A stretch of 37,611 nt of DNA from Ruminococcus sp. AF46-10NS (GTDB lineage Bacteria > Bacillota > Clostridia > Lachnospirales > Lachnospiraceae). Below are positions 16,643 through 25,655 of this stretch, piece by piece. A program made the position numbers and the translations under genes. Every line of letters begins with the position of its first letter. Position 1 is the stretch's first letter. Below the pieces are notes generated by a model. It had not been told where the DNA came from and made no database searches. It saw nothing but the letters and a program-made list of their open reading frames with translations. The DNA is taken from positions 1-37,611 of the forward strand of contig NZ_QRNF01000032.1 of the NCBI RefSeq assembly GCF_003474435.1, in the 5' to 3' direction.

Positions 16643-18046
16643 CTACTGCAACGCCTCCAGGATTGCTTTGGCTTTCTGCAAAGTTTCTTCATATTCAAAT
16701 TCCAGATCTGATTCTGCAGTGATCCCGCCCCCAACACCAAGATAATATTTTCCTTCCTTATGAAGTGCTGTACGGATCACAATATTGAAATCACAGCTTC
16801 CATCCAGTGTCAGATATCCGATAGAACCTGTGTAAAGATTACGTTTACCATGCTCCAGCTCGTCAATGATCTCCATAGCCCGGTATTTCGGTGCACCTGT
16901 GATGGAACCGCCCGGAAATGCAGCTTCCAGAAGATCCATAACGTTTTTGTCATCTGCAAGTGTTCCTTCTATATCAGATACCAGATGAAAAACCGTTGCA
17001 TAAGCTTCCACTGTAAAAAGTTCTGTTACTTTTACACTTCCAGGCGTGCATACCCTGTTTAGATCATTTCGTTCCAAATCTACGATCATTAGAAGCTCAC
17101 TTTTATCTTTTCCGGAATCTTCCAGTTCCTTCCGGAGCATTTCGTCTTCCTCAAGTGTTGCACCACGTTTTCGGGTTCCTTTTATCGGACGGGTATTTAC
17201 ATGACGGTCTTTCATTTTCAGAAAACGTTCCGGAGATGCACAGATGATCTGATAATCCCCAAAATCCATATATCCGCTAAATGGTGAAGGATTGTTTTTT
17301 CGAAGGTCATAAAAAACATCCAAAGGCTGCTTTTCACTTTCAATGGTCAGCTGCTGGGTCATATTGGCGATATAAATATCCCCTTCTATGATATAACGGA
17401 TCATCCGATCTACAGCCTGTTTGTACTCTTCTTTTTCAAAGTTTGGGTGAACCTGGATCTTAAATTTCTCACGGTGAGAAACCGGATCAGTTATCTTTTT
17501 CTCTGCCTCCGATACTGATATCTTACCAAATTTCACATTTTCCTGAATCTCTTTTTCCATTGACCGGATCAGCTCCGGGGCATTCCCTGTGATTCCGTTG
17601 GACACAAGATAAGTTCTTTTTTCCCTGCAGTCTTCCACGATAAAACAGTCATAAAATGTCAGTACTGCTTCCGGGATCGTCACAAGATCTTTTTCTCCTG
17701 TAGGAACTCCCATCTGTTCTCTTCCATAATCATAGGAAAAATATCCTATCGCACCGGATACGATCGGCAGCGGACATTCATTCTTATCCTCATGTGTATT
17801 AAGATATTCCCGCATGTAATCTTCGAATGTTTTTCCTGTTTCAGGTTTTCCGTTAACTGTAAATGTGTCTCCGTCTTTTACCAGTTTGAGATAGGGAGCT
17901 CTTCCTATAATAGAGTACCGCCCCAGATCATTTACAAGGGAAGAATCCAGAAAAGCACACCCTGCTTCTTTCTCGTAGATGCGGAAGATATCTGCTGCCG
18001 GAATGTATGGTTTCAGTTCTTTTATGATACGCTGATTATTATACAT
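16643..18046 (-). CDS. pabB: Aminodeoxychorismate synthase component I
   Basis: The 467-residue chorismate-utilising enzyme contains RPIKGTRKRGAT, with the active-site lysine (PIKGT) that separates PabB from anthranilate synthase TrpE, which has PIAGT. It also has LLMIVDLERNDLNRVC, GGSITGAPK and VGGGITAESD, all typical of the catalytic domain. With PabA it forms 4-amino-4-deoxychorismate from chorismate and glutamine. It follows pabA by 10 bp, consistent with translational coupling. Confidence 0.95.
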   Translation of the reverse strand: MYNNQRIIKELKPYIPAADIFRIYEKEAGCAFLDSSLVNDLGRYSIIGRAPYLKLVKDGDTFTVNGKPETGKTFEDYMREYLNTHEDKNECPLPIVSGAIGYFSYDYGREQMGVPTGEKDLVTIPEAVLTFYDCFIVEDCREKRTYLVSNGITGNAPELIRSMEKEIQENVKFGKISVSEAEKKITDPVSHREKFKIQVHPNFEKEEYKQAVDRMIRYIIEGDIYIANMTQQLTIESEKQPLDVFYDLRKNNPSPFSGYMDFGDYQIICASPERFLKMKDRHVNTRPIKGTRKRGATLEEDEMLRKELEDSGKDKSELLMIVDLERNDLNRVCTPGSVKVTELFTVEAYATVFHLVSDIEGTLADDKNVMDLLEAAFPGGSITGAPKYRAMEIIDELEHGKRNLYTGSIGYLTLDGSCDFNIVIRTALHKEGKYYLGVGGGITAESDLEFEYEETLQKAKAILEALQ

Positions 18047-18056
18047 GTTTTACTCC

Positions 18057-18668
18057 TTATGCTGTTTTCTCTGTCAGTTCTTCTTTTTCTTCCTGAAACT
18101 GCTCCGCGATCTTACAAAAATTCTCCAGAAGTTCGTGCCCATATTCTGTAAGAACAGCTTCCGGATGGAACTGCACTCCATACAGAGGAAGTGTTTTATG
18201 GGAAATTCCCATCACCGCTCCATCTTCCGAAACTGCATCTACCTGATATTCTTCCGGCAGGCTGTCTCCGCGGACGATCAGCGAATGGTATCTTGTTACC
18301 TTAAATTTTTCCGGCAGATCTGCGAATACACCGGTTCCGTAGTTGCAGATCTCTGTAACTTTCCCATGCATGGGACAGCTGCCTTTTTCTACTACTGCGC
18401 CTGCACAGTGTCCCAGAACCTGATGTCCCAGACAAACACCCAGAATCGGAATCCTGCCCTGAAATCTTTTTACCGCTTCTACACAAAGTTCTGCATCCCA
18501 GGGTCTTTTCGGACCTGGAGAGAGGATGATTCCTTCAGGGTTCAGTTCTTCCAGTTCCTCCAAAGTGATCTCATCACAGCGTTTCACCAGGATCTCTCTT
18601 CCCAGTTCCTGAAAATATGCTTTCAGATTATAAACAAATGAATCAAAATTATCGATCATTATATACAT
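18057..18668 (-). CDS. pabA: Aminodeoxychorismate synthase glutaminase component
   Basis: The 203-residue class I glutamine amidotransferase has the nucleophile motif GVCLGHQ, the LSPGP oxyanion strand and the His-Glu pair in QFHPEA. It supplies ammonia to PabB. TrpG proteins look alike, and some organisms share one subunit between both pathways; the direct pabB-pabC neighbours favour PabA. The start at 18668 (MYIMIDNFDS) has GGAGG 7 nt upstream. It is the first gene of the pab operon and is preceded by a strong terminator of the upstream unit. Confidence 0.93.
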   Translation of the reverse strand: MYIMIDNFDSFVYNLKAYFQELGREILVKRCDEITLEELEELNPEGIILSPGPKRPWDAELCVEAVKRFQGRIPILGVCLGHQVLGHCAGAVVEKGSCPMHGKVTEICNYGTGVFADLPEKFKVTRYHSLIVRGDSLPEEYQVDAVSEDGAVMGISHKTLPLYGVQFHPEAVLTEYGHELLENFCKIAEQFQEEKEELTEKTA

Positions 18669-18697
18669 GATTTTTCCTCCCAACAGTAAAGACAAAA

Positions 18698-18747
18698 AAG
18701 GGATAACAACAGGCATGCCTAATAAACATGCACAGTCGTTATCCCTT
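18698..18747 (-). terminator. Terminator of the DUF1858 gene
   Basis: AAGGGATAAC (18698-18707) pairs perfectly with GTTATCCCTT (18738-18747), and the minus strand continues TTTTGTC. The loop contains a further GGCATGCC palindrome. Confidence 0.85.
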
Positions 18748-18780
18748 ACGGTCCGTAATCTGTACGTTCAATATAGATTA

Positions 18781-18990
18781 TTATTTCTGGTTCTTGGTCT
18801 CCTCATAATGATGGATGTCAGCCAGTACTGCGTTTACATCAAGTCCATGTACCATGCATGCCTCCTCAAGAGACTCACCGATAGAAGACGGGCAGCCGAT
18901 GCAGTGCATTCCTTCCTGCATAAGAATGTATGCGATCTTCTCATCGTATGCAAGCATTTCACCCATTGTTGTTTCTTTTGTGATTTCCAT
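18781..18990 (-). CDS. DUF1858 small redox protein (hybrid-cluster-associated type)
   Basis: The 69-residue protein MEITKETTMGEMLAY... carries the CxGC motif (HCIGCPSS) of the DUF1858 family, also described as the hybrid-cluster-protein-associated redox disulfide domain. The cysteine pair could form a redox disulfide or bind metal. No hybrid cluster gene is present in the window, so partner and role are open. It has its own promoter with an inverted repeat over the -10 box, and its own terminator, making a small independently controlled unit. Confidence 0.85.
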   Translation of the reverse strand: MEITKETTMGEMLAYDEKIAYILMQEGMHCIGCPSSIGESLEEACMVHGLDVNAVLADIHHYEETKNQK

Positions 18991-19053
18991 GATCTATATT
19001 CTCCCTTCTGGATCTTCGTTTTTAACCGGAATTCCGGAACAGCCGGGATTCTT

Positions 19054-19080
19054 TGCAGTTATAGTATCATTATAACTGCA
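19054..19080. promoter_or_regulatory. Perfect inverted repeat over the DUF1858 promoter
   Basis: TGCAGTTATA (19054-19063) and TATAACTGCA (19071-19080) are exact complements with 7 bp between them. The repeat contains the -10 box, so a bound protein would block transcription. No regulator was recognised. Confidence 0.65.
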
Positions 19081-19096
19081 TATCCCATAATTGCAA
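19069..19096 (-). promoter_or_regulatory. Promoter of the DUF1858 gene
   Basis: Minus-strand -35 TTGCAA (19091-19096) and perfect -10 TATAAT (19069-19074), 16 bp apart. Confidence 0.7.
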
Positions 19097-19113
19097 GCCC
19101 CAAAATTTATTTC

Positions 19114-20477
19114 TCAAACCTTAACGGTTTGTTTTTCGTTTTTCTTCCATTTCCGCATTACATAAATGTAATACGGAATCAGTGGGATCAGTGCGGCGAT
19201 CCACGCAGCCGGATCAGCCAGACATACACCTGCGAAGCTGTTTTTCCGGCAACAAACATAACGATAGCACTTCGTGCCACCAGCTCAAACACACCACCCA
19301 GCATTGGAACAAGGCCATATCCCAGTCCCTGCAGACCGTTTCTGTAAAGGAAAATACTTCCAAGGAACGGATATGCCCAGAATACTGTGTGAAAATATGT
19401 AACGGAGACATTGATCACATCTGTCTGGGAACGGTCAATAAACAGCCATGTCATATATTTTCCGAAGAAAAACATTACGATCATAGTCACAACACTCCAG
19501 ATCAGGATCATGATCTGGGTGTAACGCATACCTTCATGTACACGATCCATTCTTCCTGCACCGCGATTCTGTCCCACATAAGTCGCGGTAGTCGCTCCAA
19601 AAGCCACAAATACCGTTGCAATGATATTCTGGATCTTTCCTGCTGCAGAAAATCCTGCCATATATACAGATCCATAAATATTTACCGCTCCCTGCACAAT
19701 GATAGTTCCGATGGCTGTGATGGAAAACTGCAGTCCCATTGGAATACCCAGTGCCAGAAGATAACGGAAACTGGTAAGTGAAATCTCGAAATCTGCTTTT
19801 TTCAGATGAAGAATCGGGAATTTCTTAATAATAAAGACCAGGCAGCAAATCGCTGAGATTGCCTGTGCGATAACCGTTGCATAGGCACAGCCCTCAACTC
19901 CCATTCCTCCTTTTACAATAAATGCAATATCCAGTACCACATTAATGGCTGCTGAAATAATCAGAAAATACAGTGGCGATTTGGAATCTCCCAATGCACG
20001 AAGGAAAGCCGCCAGGGAATTATACGCAGCTGTTACAATCAAACCTGCATAGATGATCCCCATATATCCTTTTACAGAACCCATCAGCTCCTCCGGTGAG
20101 TTCATCAGCCGCAGGATCGGCTCATTCAAAGCCTCCAGTCCAATAGTCATCACAATGGCAAAAGCCGCTGCAAGATAAATAGACATGGCTACATAATGGC
20201 GCATCTTATCATACTGCTTTGCCCCGAACCACTGGGACACCAGAATGGCAAAACCACTGCTCAGTCCATTAAGCCATCCGGTTACAAAAAACATCAGCGA
20301 ACCGGTGCTTCCAATAGCAGCCAGCGCATCCACACCCAGGAACTGTCCTGCTATAATAGAATCTGCAATGTTGTAAAACTGCTGAAAAATATTTCCAAGA
20401 CACATAGGGATCATAAACCGGATGATCAGCTTCACCGGGTTTCCCACAGTCATATCATTGGTTGTGTCTTTTCCCAT
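19114..20477 (-). pseudogene. MATE-family multidrug/Na+ efflux transporter, frameshifted near the C-terminus
   Basis: From the ATG at 20477 the protein reads through about eleven membrane segments of the MATE fold (MCLGNIFQQFYNIADSIIAGQ, ALGDSKSPLY, VGQNRGAG). It then leaves frame near 19235-19245 and stops at 19188. The missing end is plain in another frame: AGVCLADPAAWIAALIPLIPY followed by YYIYVMRKWKKNEKQ, a last membrane helix and basic tail, stopping at 19114. One extra base in the five-T run at 19241-19245 would restore the whole protein (about 454 residues). It is therefore either a recent frameshift or a sequence error. A TTG at 20501 extends the frame, but the ATG at 20477 has the GAGAGGAG site. 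Substrate unknown. It has its own promoter. Confidence 0.85.
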
Positions 20478-20533
20478 TTTTCGCTCAACTCCTCTCCCCA
20501 AAATCTCAGTATTTATTCTTTGTAAACTTATGT

Positions 20534-20562
20534 ATTATATCAAAAAATATCCCAGATATCAA
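20534..20562 (-). promoter_or_regulatory. Promoter of the MATE gene
   Basis: Minus-strand -35 TTGATA (20557-20562) and perfect -10 TATAAT (20534-20539) with 17 bp between. The -35 box lies inside the loop of the terminator described at 20541-20580. Confidence 0.7.
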
Positions 20563-20580
20563 CGCATTCCAGGATATTTT
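20541..20580 (-). terminator. Terminator of the dipeptidase operon
   Basis: AAAATATCC and GGATATTTT arms flank an 18-20 nt loop, followed by TTTTTTGATAT on the minus strand, about 25 nt after the M20 gene stop at 20603. Confidence 0.6.
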
Positions 20581-20602
20581 TGTAAATTATTTTATGATAT
20601 TT

Positions 20603-21993
20603 TTATCTGTATTCTGTCATCAGTTTATGAAGGCCTTTTACAAAAATCTCCGTCATTTTCTGAAAACTGTCAATACTCAGAAATTCATTTGCCTCATGTG
20701 CCAGTTCTTCCTCATATGGGAACAGAGGTCCAAATGCCACAGCATTTGGAAGTGCTCTTGCATAAGTAGCTCCTCCGATCGCCATTGGCTCTGTATCCAT
20801 GTCTCCCGTTACTTCCTGATAAGCTGACATCAGACACCGAATCAGTGATGAGTCCTTTTTATGGTACACTGGTGCCAGATAATCAATTTCATTATAAAGA
20901 AAACCATATTTTTTCAGTTGTCGCTCCAGTAACTCTCTGATATCACTGTATTCTACAGATGCAGGATAACGGATATTACACTGAAGAAGGATCCTGCCAT
21001 TTTCATCCATATTTACAGTTCCCACATTAAAAGTCAGTACCCCGGCCGGATCTTCCATGGCGCAGCCCAGACGTGCTCCGTCATAGTCCATTCCAACAGC
21101 CTGATGAAACTGCTTCATATAAGAAGCATGGGAAAGTTTTTCCCCGAACTGTCCCAGTGTTTCCAGAAGACAGGAAACTGCGTTGAAGCCTTTTTCCGGA
21201 CTCATACAGTGTGTACTGATCCCTCTGACTGACAGCTTCAGGAATCCATCTGCAATTTCCACTGTCACCTGTTCCGGAAGTTCAAGATTTTCTGCTGTTT
21301 TTTCCGGATCCTCACATTTCAGAAGGCAGCTAGCTTCATCCGGGACAATATTTCTGCTGCGGCCACCTTTTAATTCCACAATCTGTATCTCTGCCTTTTC
21401 ATCCGAAGTCTCCGCAGAAGTAAGATCAAAATCAAGAAGTCCTTTTTCACAGTATAAAAGCGGAAAATTGGCATCTGGTACTACAGAGACCTGTGGAAGT
21501 GTTTCCGCATGATCCAGATAATACCGTATACACCGCCAGCTCTCTTCCTCATCTGTTCCCACGATCATCCGAAGGCAGGCATCTTCCGGGATCATCTGAT
21601 TGTCTGCCAGATATTTCATGGCAAACAGGGAAGCTATCAGCGGTCCCTTGTCATCAGAAGTTCCTCTTCCATAAAGTTTTCCATCCTTTTCCACAGGATC
21701 AAAAGGTTCTGTATTCCAGCCTTCTCCGGCACTGACTACATCTGTATGACAGAGGATTCCTATCATCCTGCTTCCTTTTCCGGCTGTGATCTCTCCTGCA
21801 TATCCGTCATAATTTTTTACCTGAAATCCCATTTGCTGCCCCATATTCAGGACATACTCCAGAGATCTCCGGATATTTTTCCAAAAGGAGCTCCTTTAGA
21901 CGGTGTATCCTCAAAAACCCCGGGGATAGCCACCAGTTCACTTAAGCGTCTGACCATCTCTGCTGTATTTTTTTCCATGTATTCTTTAATCAT
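20603..21993 (-). pseudogene. M20-family (PepV/Sapep-like) metallo-dipeptidase, frameshifted near the N-terminus
   Basis: The start at 21993 (MIKEYMEKNTAEMVRRL) directly follows the permease stop codon (TAAATG), a sign of translational coupling. The frame leads through VAIPGVFEDTPSKGAPFG and then stops early; the rest (20603-21844) is in another frame. One extra base in the five-T run at 21876-21880 restores GKNIRRSLEYVLNMGQQ and a 463-residue enzyme. Metal ligands of M20 peptidases are present: ILCHTDVV, GRGTSDDKG, GTDEEESW, and the C-terminal HEANEF histidine. The family cleaves dipeptides or N-acyl amino acids with two zinc or manganese ions. It is the third gene of the NicX-like/PucR-permease cluster. 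Sequence error or genuine frameshift cannot be separated here. Confidence 0.85.
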
Positions 21994-23265
21994 TTATTTT
22001 TCACCTTTTTTCACCAGTCTCCATATCAGATACAGGATTCCGGAAACCAGCATTCCATTGATAAAAGAAATTCCCACAGTCAGAAATGTAGCTGCAAAAC
22101 CAAATGCCCAGGTTACAATTCCTGCCACGGACCAGCCTTCACGAAGTGTAAAGCTCTCTGCCTTTCCTTTTCCAAGTATCCAATATTCCACAATAAACAG
22201 AGCAATGATCGGCATAAACGCATTTCCGAGAAGTGTAAGGAATCCTTCAAAATTTCCGGCTACACCAACAGCTGCCAGTACAGTCCCTATAGCTCCAAGA
22301 ACAACGGTAGCCACAGAACGTCCGCTTTCTTTCAGGTTAAATACCATAACTGCATTCAGACCTGCACTGTAAGCATTCGTCGTATTGGTTGTCCATGTTG
22401 CAAGGATCAGCACCACCATACCAAGAAATGACAGTCCAATTTCAGAAAATACAAGAGAAATATCATACTGCTGTGCAATTCTTGTCATCACTGCACCAAG
22501 GATCAGCATAGCCATTCCTGCCGGCATTACACCGATAGCAGAAGAAAGAACTGTATCTTTTCTTGTTCTCTGATATCTTGTAAAATCAGGTGCATTCAAG
22601 GCGCCTGTAGCCATGAAGCTGATCGTAAGCACTACGCCATCCGCAAAACTCATAGACGGATCTTCGATCACCATACTTAAATTCCCTGTTCCAAAACGCT
22701 GAATTGCTGCCACACATCCGATCACAGTAACGATCACAAGTGCAGGAATGGCAATCTTGTTCAGTTTGTCCAGGGCATTGATTCCATATACTGCTGTGAC
22801 CAGCATGATCACGCCCCACACAACTGTTGATACCGGAATCGGGATCTTTACCCCTGTACCAGTTTCGATCAGATTGGAAAACGCGGATCCGCACACACCA
22901 TTCTGTACTGCAAACCAGCCAATCATGGAGATCATGAACAGTGCAGAGATCAGTTTTGATGAGCCCTGTTTTCCAAAAACACCGGATGCAACAACACATG
23001 TCGGTACTCCGAGATCGCTTCCCATAATTCCGCAAAATATCATCAGTGCCACGATCACTGCATACCCGATCACTCCTGACCAAATGGCCTGTGACATCGG
23101 CATGGATTCTGCCAGGATTCCTCCCAGCATCAGACTTGGCACACAGATCATGATTCCTGCCTGGATCATGGCAACGTCTGCCCAGCTTTTTCTTTCTTCC
23201 ATCGGAACCTGCTCCAGTGTGACAGATTCCACATTTCCTGCTTTCTTTTCCTGTTCCACTCTCAT
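21994..23265 (-). CDS. NCS1-family nucleobase (cytosine/allantoin-type) permease
   Basis: The 423-residue membrane protein has about twelve hydrophobic segments and the NCS1/CodB pattern, including SWADVAMIQAGIMICVPSLMLGG at the first helix, GVFGKQGSSK, and GALNAPDFTRYQRTRKD in the middle, a feature of the cytosine permease branch. It would import a nucleobase or related N-heterocycle with a cation. It sits 6 bp after the NicX/PucR frame and its stop abuts the dipeptidase start, so all three belong to one operon. The specific substrate cannot be read from sequence, and codB is not assigned because no cytosine deaminase is nearby. Confidence 0.88.
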   Translation of the reverse strand: MRVEQEKKAGNVESVTLEQVPMEERKSWADVAMIQAGIMICVPSLMLGGILAESMPMSQAIWSGVIGYAVIVALMIFCGIMGSDLGVPTCVVASGVFGKQGSSKLISALFMISMIGWFAVQNGVCGSAFSNLIETGTGVKIPIPVSTVVWGVIMLVTAVYGINALDKLNKIAIPALVIVTVIGCVAAIQRFGTGNLSMVIEDPSMSFADGVVLTISFMATGALNAPDFTRYQRTRKDTVLSSAIGVMPAGMAMLILGAVMTRIAQQYDISLVFSEIGLSFLGMVVLILATWTTNTTNAYSAGLNAVMVFNLKESGRSVATVVLGAIGTVLAAVGVAGNFEGFLTLLGNAFMPIIALFIVEYWILGKGKAESFTLREGWSVAGIVTWAFGFAATFLTVGISFINGMLVSGILYLIWRLVKKGEK

Positions 23266-23271
23266 ACCTCT

Positions 23272-25452
23272 TTATTCTTTTTTTATCTCCAGCATGGATT
23301 CAATCCGCACAGCCAGAGAAATGATCTCATGAAAAAGCAATGGTTGCTCTTCTACATCCAGATAATTTCTCAGACGGTTGATGCGATAACGGATGGTATT
23401 CTCATGCTGTTTCAGTTTTCTGGCAGTTTCTCTAAAATCTCCATTGCACTGTACATATGCCCTTGTTGTAAGAAGTATATCCTTCATGCCTTCTTCTGTA
23501 GTTTTTGCTGCGATCTCGCGACAAAATTCATCATAAAATTCCTGCATTTCCCGGCTTCCCCGGATAGGGAGAAGAAGCTGCTGCGGAGACAGCGGATCAT
23601 AAATCTGTAATCTCCGTTCTGACGCCTGCGCCATATCCAACGCATCTCCAGCTTCCAGAATTGTCCGTTCTACACGGTACCTGGCATAAGGTCTGCCAAT
23701 GCCAAGTCTGCTTTTATGGCAGCTTCTCAAAAGCTGTTCACACACCACAATCCTATGCTGTTCCAGCTCCCTCATGGAATCCGCACTTAAAATACAGATA
23801 TCATAATTATCCGCCGGAATGAATATATCAAAAGCCGAACATACTTCTCCGGCTGCTTTTTTCCGTGAGCTTTTTCTCTGATCATCCCGGATATAGACAG
23901 CCTGAACATACTCCCTGATCCCCGGATTAATGCTGAAAAGGATCTTCATCCGTTCCTGCGGCAAAGTCCTCGATGCCAGGATCTTATCCAGCTTCAGCTG
24001 GTTAAGTACATTTGTCTGTTCCTCCAGGATACACTGATTGATAACACCAAGAACCTCTGCATAAGAAATATCTTCCCTCATACAGATAACAGGAAACTTT
24101 TTTTCTTCACAGAAAACGAGCATTTCTTCTGAAAAAAGCTCTGCACGCTCTTCCATCATCACACACAGTCCGCTGCAATTTCCTTTTACAAGAAGCTCCA
24201 GAACCCGCATCAGTTCTTCCGATCCCGGCTGGAACTGCAAAAGAGATGTAATAAAAAAATCTCCAGGTGCCAGGATATCTTTTTCCAAAACATCCTCTTT
24301 AAATGGCGCATCAAAAACAGATGCCCTTTTTACGATCCTGTCAAGACCTGTTTTCCCGGACAGAATTTTTATATTTTTAAACAAAGGTGCATTTAAAACC
24401 TGCAATAAAGATATATTCATATTATTCTCTAAACGCAGCCAGTCTTTCAGATATGGATCTGTGATCTTGCCCGCATCCATGATCTGTACACCATCAAGCC
24501 ATACAGAAGAATTCAGGCAGATACCATCACAATGAGATTTTGCATCCTGTCCATGTGGCGGTGCATCAAACGGACTGACATATCCAATTCCCCATTCTGT
24601 GGAGCCCCATACACGCTCATCCTCCACAATATTTCCTGTAAGGATCGCGCCTGGATTAAAACCATACGCAATATGCGCAAGTTTGAACATTCCTTCATCT
24701 TCAAAGCTTTTCAGATGCTCTTCAAAAATGGCTGCATCACGGCCTCCTTCAATTTTTACGATTTTACTGTTTTCAATAGTAAGTCGGATCGGAGCATCCG
24801 GTGTTGTTCCAAACGGCGGTGTCACTGATCCGTCAAAAACGATCACTCCATTGATACTTCCAAACTGTGGCACAACATTGATCTGGCCCGTAAGCATATG
24901 GATTCCAGGAACAGTTGCATTTCCGCAGTCACATGCTGTGTAATGGGCTGGATCGATCTTAAATGAAACATCGCAGCCTGCCGGAGTTGTGACACGCATG
25001 TTCTTCGCATTTTTTGTTTTTTCAGTGATAGCAAGCATGAATTTTTTCAGCTGTTCTGTCTCCACATTGCCGATAGTACGAATCATCAGATCCGGATTGA
25101 AATCTACCAGGCACATGTAACGCATTTTTTTATTCTCTGCCTCTGCACGCTCAAACGGTGTGGAATAAAGAAGCCACTGATGATTGAACTCGATCCATAC
25201 ATCTGCACAAAGAAGTGCTGCGCTTAACGCATCGACCGGAAGATCCGGATCTGCTGCTTTTCCCACTCCCCCTGGTGTGGGCACTGAAATTACCATAGCA
25301 TGTGCACCTGCATTTTTCGCACTGCTTTTTACTGCTTCTACAACAGATGCATCCGAATCATCATCTGCTGTGATGATCACGGTTTCTCCGGATTTTACAC
25401 CGAAAATTTCTTTTACCAGCTTATCTGCTGCTGTTTCAAGTGTGATATTCAT
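23272..25452 (-). CDS. NicX/M29-like metalloenzyme domain joined to a PucR-family regulator
   Basis: One open frame of 726 residues encodes two units. Residues 1-344 match the M29 aminopeptidase / 2,5-dihydroxypyridine dioxygenase (NicX) superfamily, with a HxD pair at H307/D309 and H260 ahead of YGFNPGA. This resembles the 2-His-1-carboxylate site of NicX more than the Glu/Glu/His set of M29 peptidases: where peptidases have Glu at the first site it has His260, and GE becomes GQ at 190. Residues 345-726 are a complete PucR regulator starting at an internal ATG (24420): PucR sensor domain (MNISLLQVLNAP...) and a C-terminal helix-turn-helix ETARKLKQHENTIRYRINRL. PucR proteins control purine or other nitrogen-compound catabolism. 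The join may be real or may come from one missing base near 24445, because the next frame has a stop one base before the PucR ATG. A permease and dipeptidase follow directly. Confidence 0.8.
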   Translation of the reverse strand: MNITLETAADKLVKEIFGVKSGETVIITADDDSDASVVEAVKSSAKNAGAHAMVISVPTPGGVGKAADPDLPVDALSAALLCADVWIEFNHQWLLYSTPFERAEAENKKMRYMCLVDFNPDLMIRTIGNVETEQLKKFMLAITEKTKNAKNMRVTTPAGCDVSFKIDPAHYTACDCGNATVPGIHMLTGQINVVPQFGSINGVIVFDGSVTPPFGTTPDAPIRLTIENSKIVKIEGGRDAAIFEEHLKSFEDEGMFKLAHIAYGFNPGAILTGNIVEDERVWGSTEWGIGYVSPFDAPPHGQDAKSHCDGICLNSSVWLDGVQIMDAGKITDPYLKDWLRLENNMNISLLQVLNAPLFKNIKILSGKTGLDRIVKRASVFDAPFKEDVLEKDILAPGDFFITSLLQFQPGSEELMRVLELLVKGNCSGLCVMMEERAELFSEEMLVFCEEKKFPVICMREDISYAEVLGVINQCILEEQTNVLNQLKLDKILASRTLPQERMKILFSINPGIREYVQAVYIRDDQRKSSRKKAAGEVCSAFDIFIPADNYDICILSADSMRELEQHRIVVCEQLLRSCHKSRLGIGRPYARYRVERTILEAGDALDMAQASERRLQIYDPLSPQQLLLPIRGSREMQEFYDEFCREIAAKTTEEGMKDILLTTRAYVQCNGDFRETARKLKQHENTIRYRINRLRNYLDVEEQPLLFHEIISLAVRIESMLEIKKE

Positions 25453-25610
25453 GTTTTTTTCCTTTCCAATTCGTAGTGTCCCGAAAAACCTTTATCTGAT
25501 CTGTAATGTTTCTGAGTCACCGTAATTGTTTAACATGATAACACAATGATTTTTCAATTTGAATGGAATTATTCTAAAATACAAACCAGGAATTTGTAAT
25601 TTCTTCAAAG

Positions 25611-25646
25611 CATAAGCCATGGCACATCTTTTTGCCATGGCTTATG
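25611..25646 (-). terminator. Probable terminator of the rsmH paralog
   Basis: A perfect 14-bp stem (25611-25624 and 25633-25646, CATAAGCCATGGCA) lies directly after the stop at 25656. The following tract on the minus strand is only CTTTG, so termination strength is uncertain. Confidence 0.6.
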
Positions 25647-25655
25647 GATCATCCT

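Noticed and set aside
21870..21885. Programmed ribosomal frameshift in the M20 gene
   Set aside because: A five-A run without a slippery heptamer plus downstream structure; three other genes show similar single missing bases, so an error or mutation is simpler.
21994..23265. Naming the permease codB
   Set aside because: No cytosine deaminase is nearby and the PucR/NicX-like context points to another N-compound.
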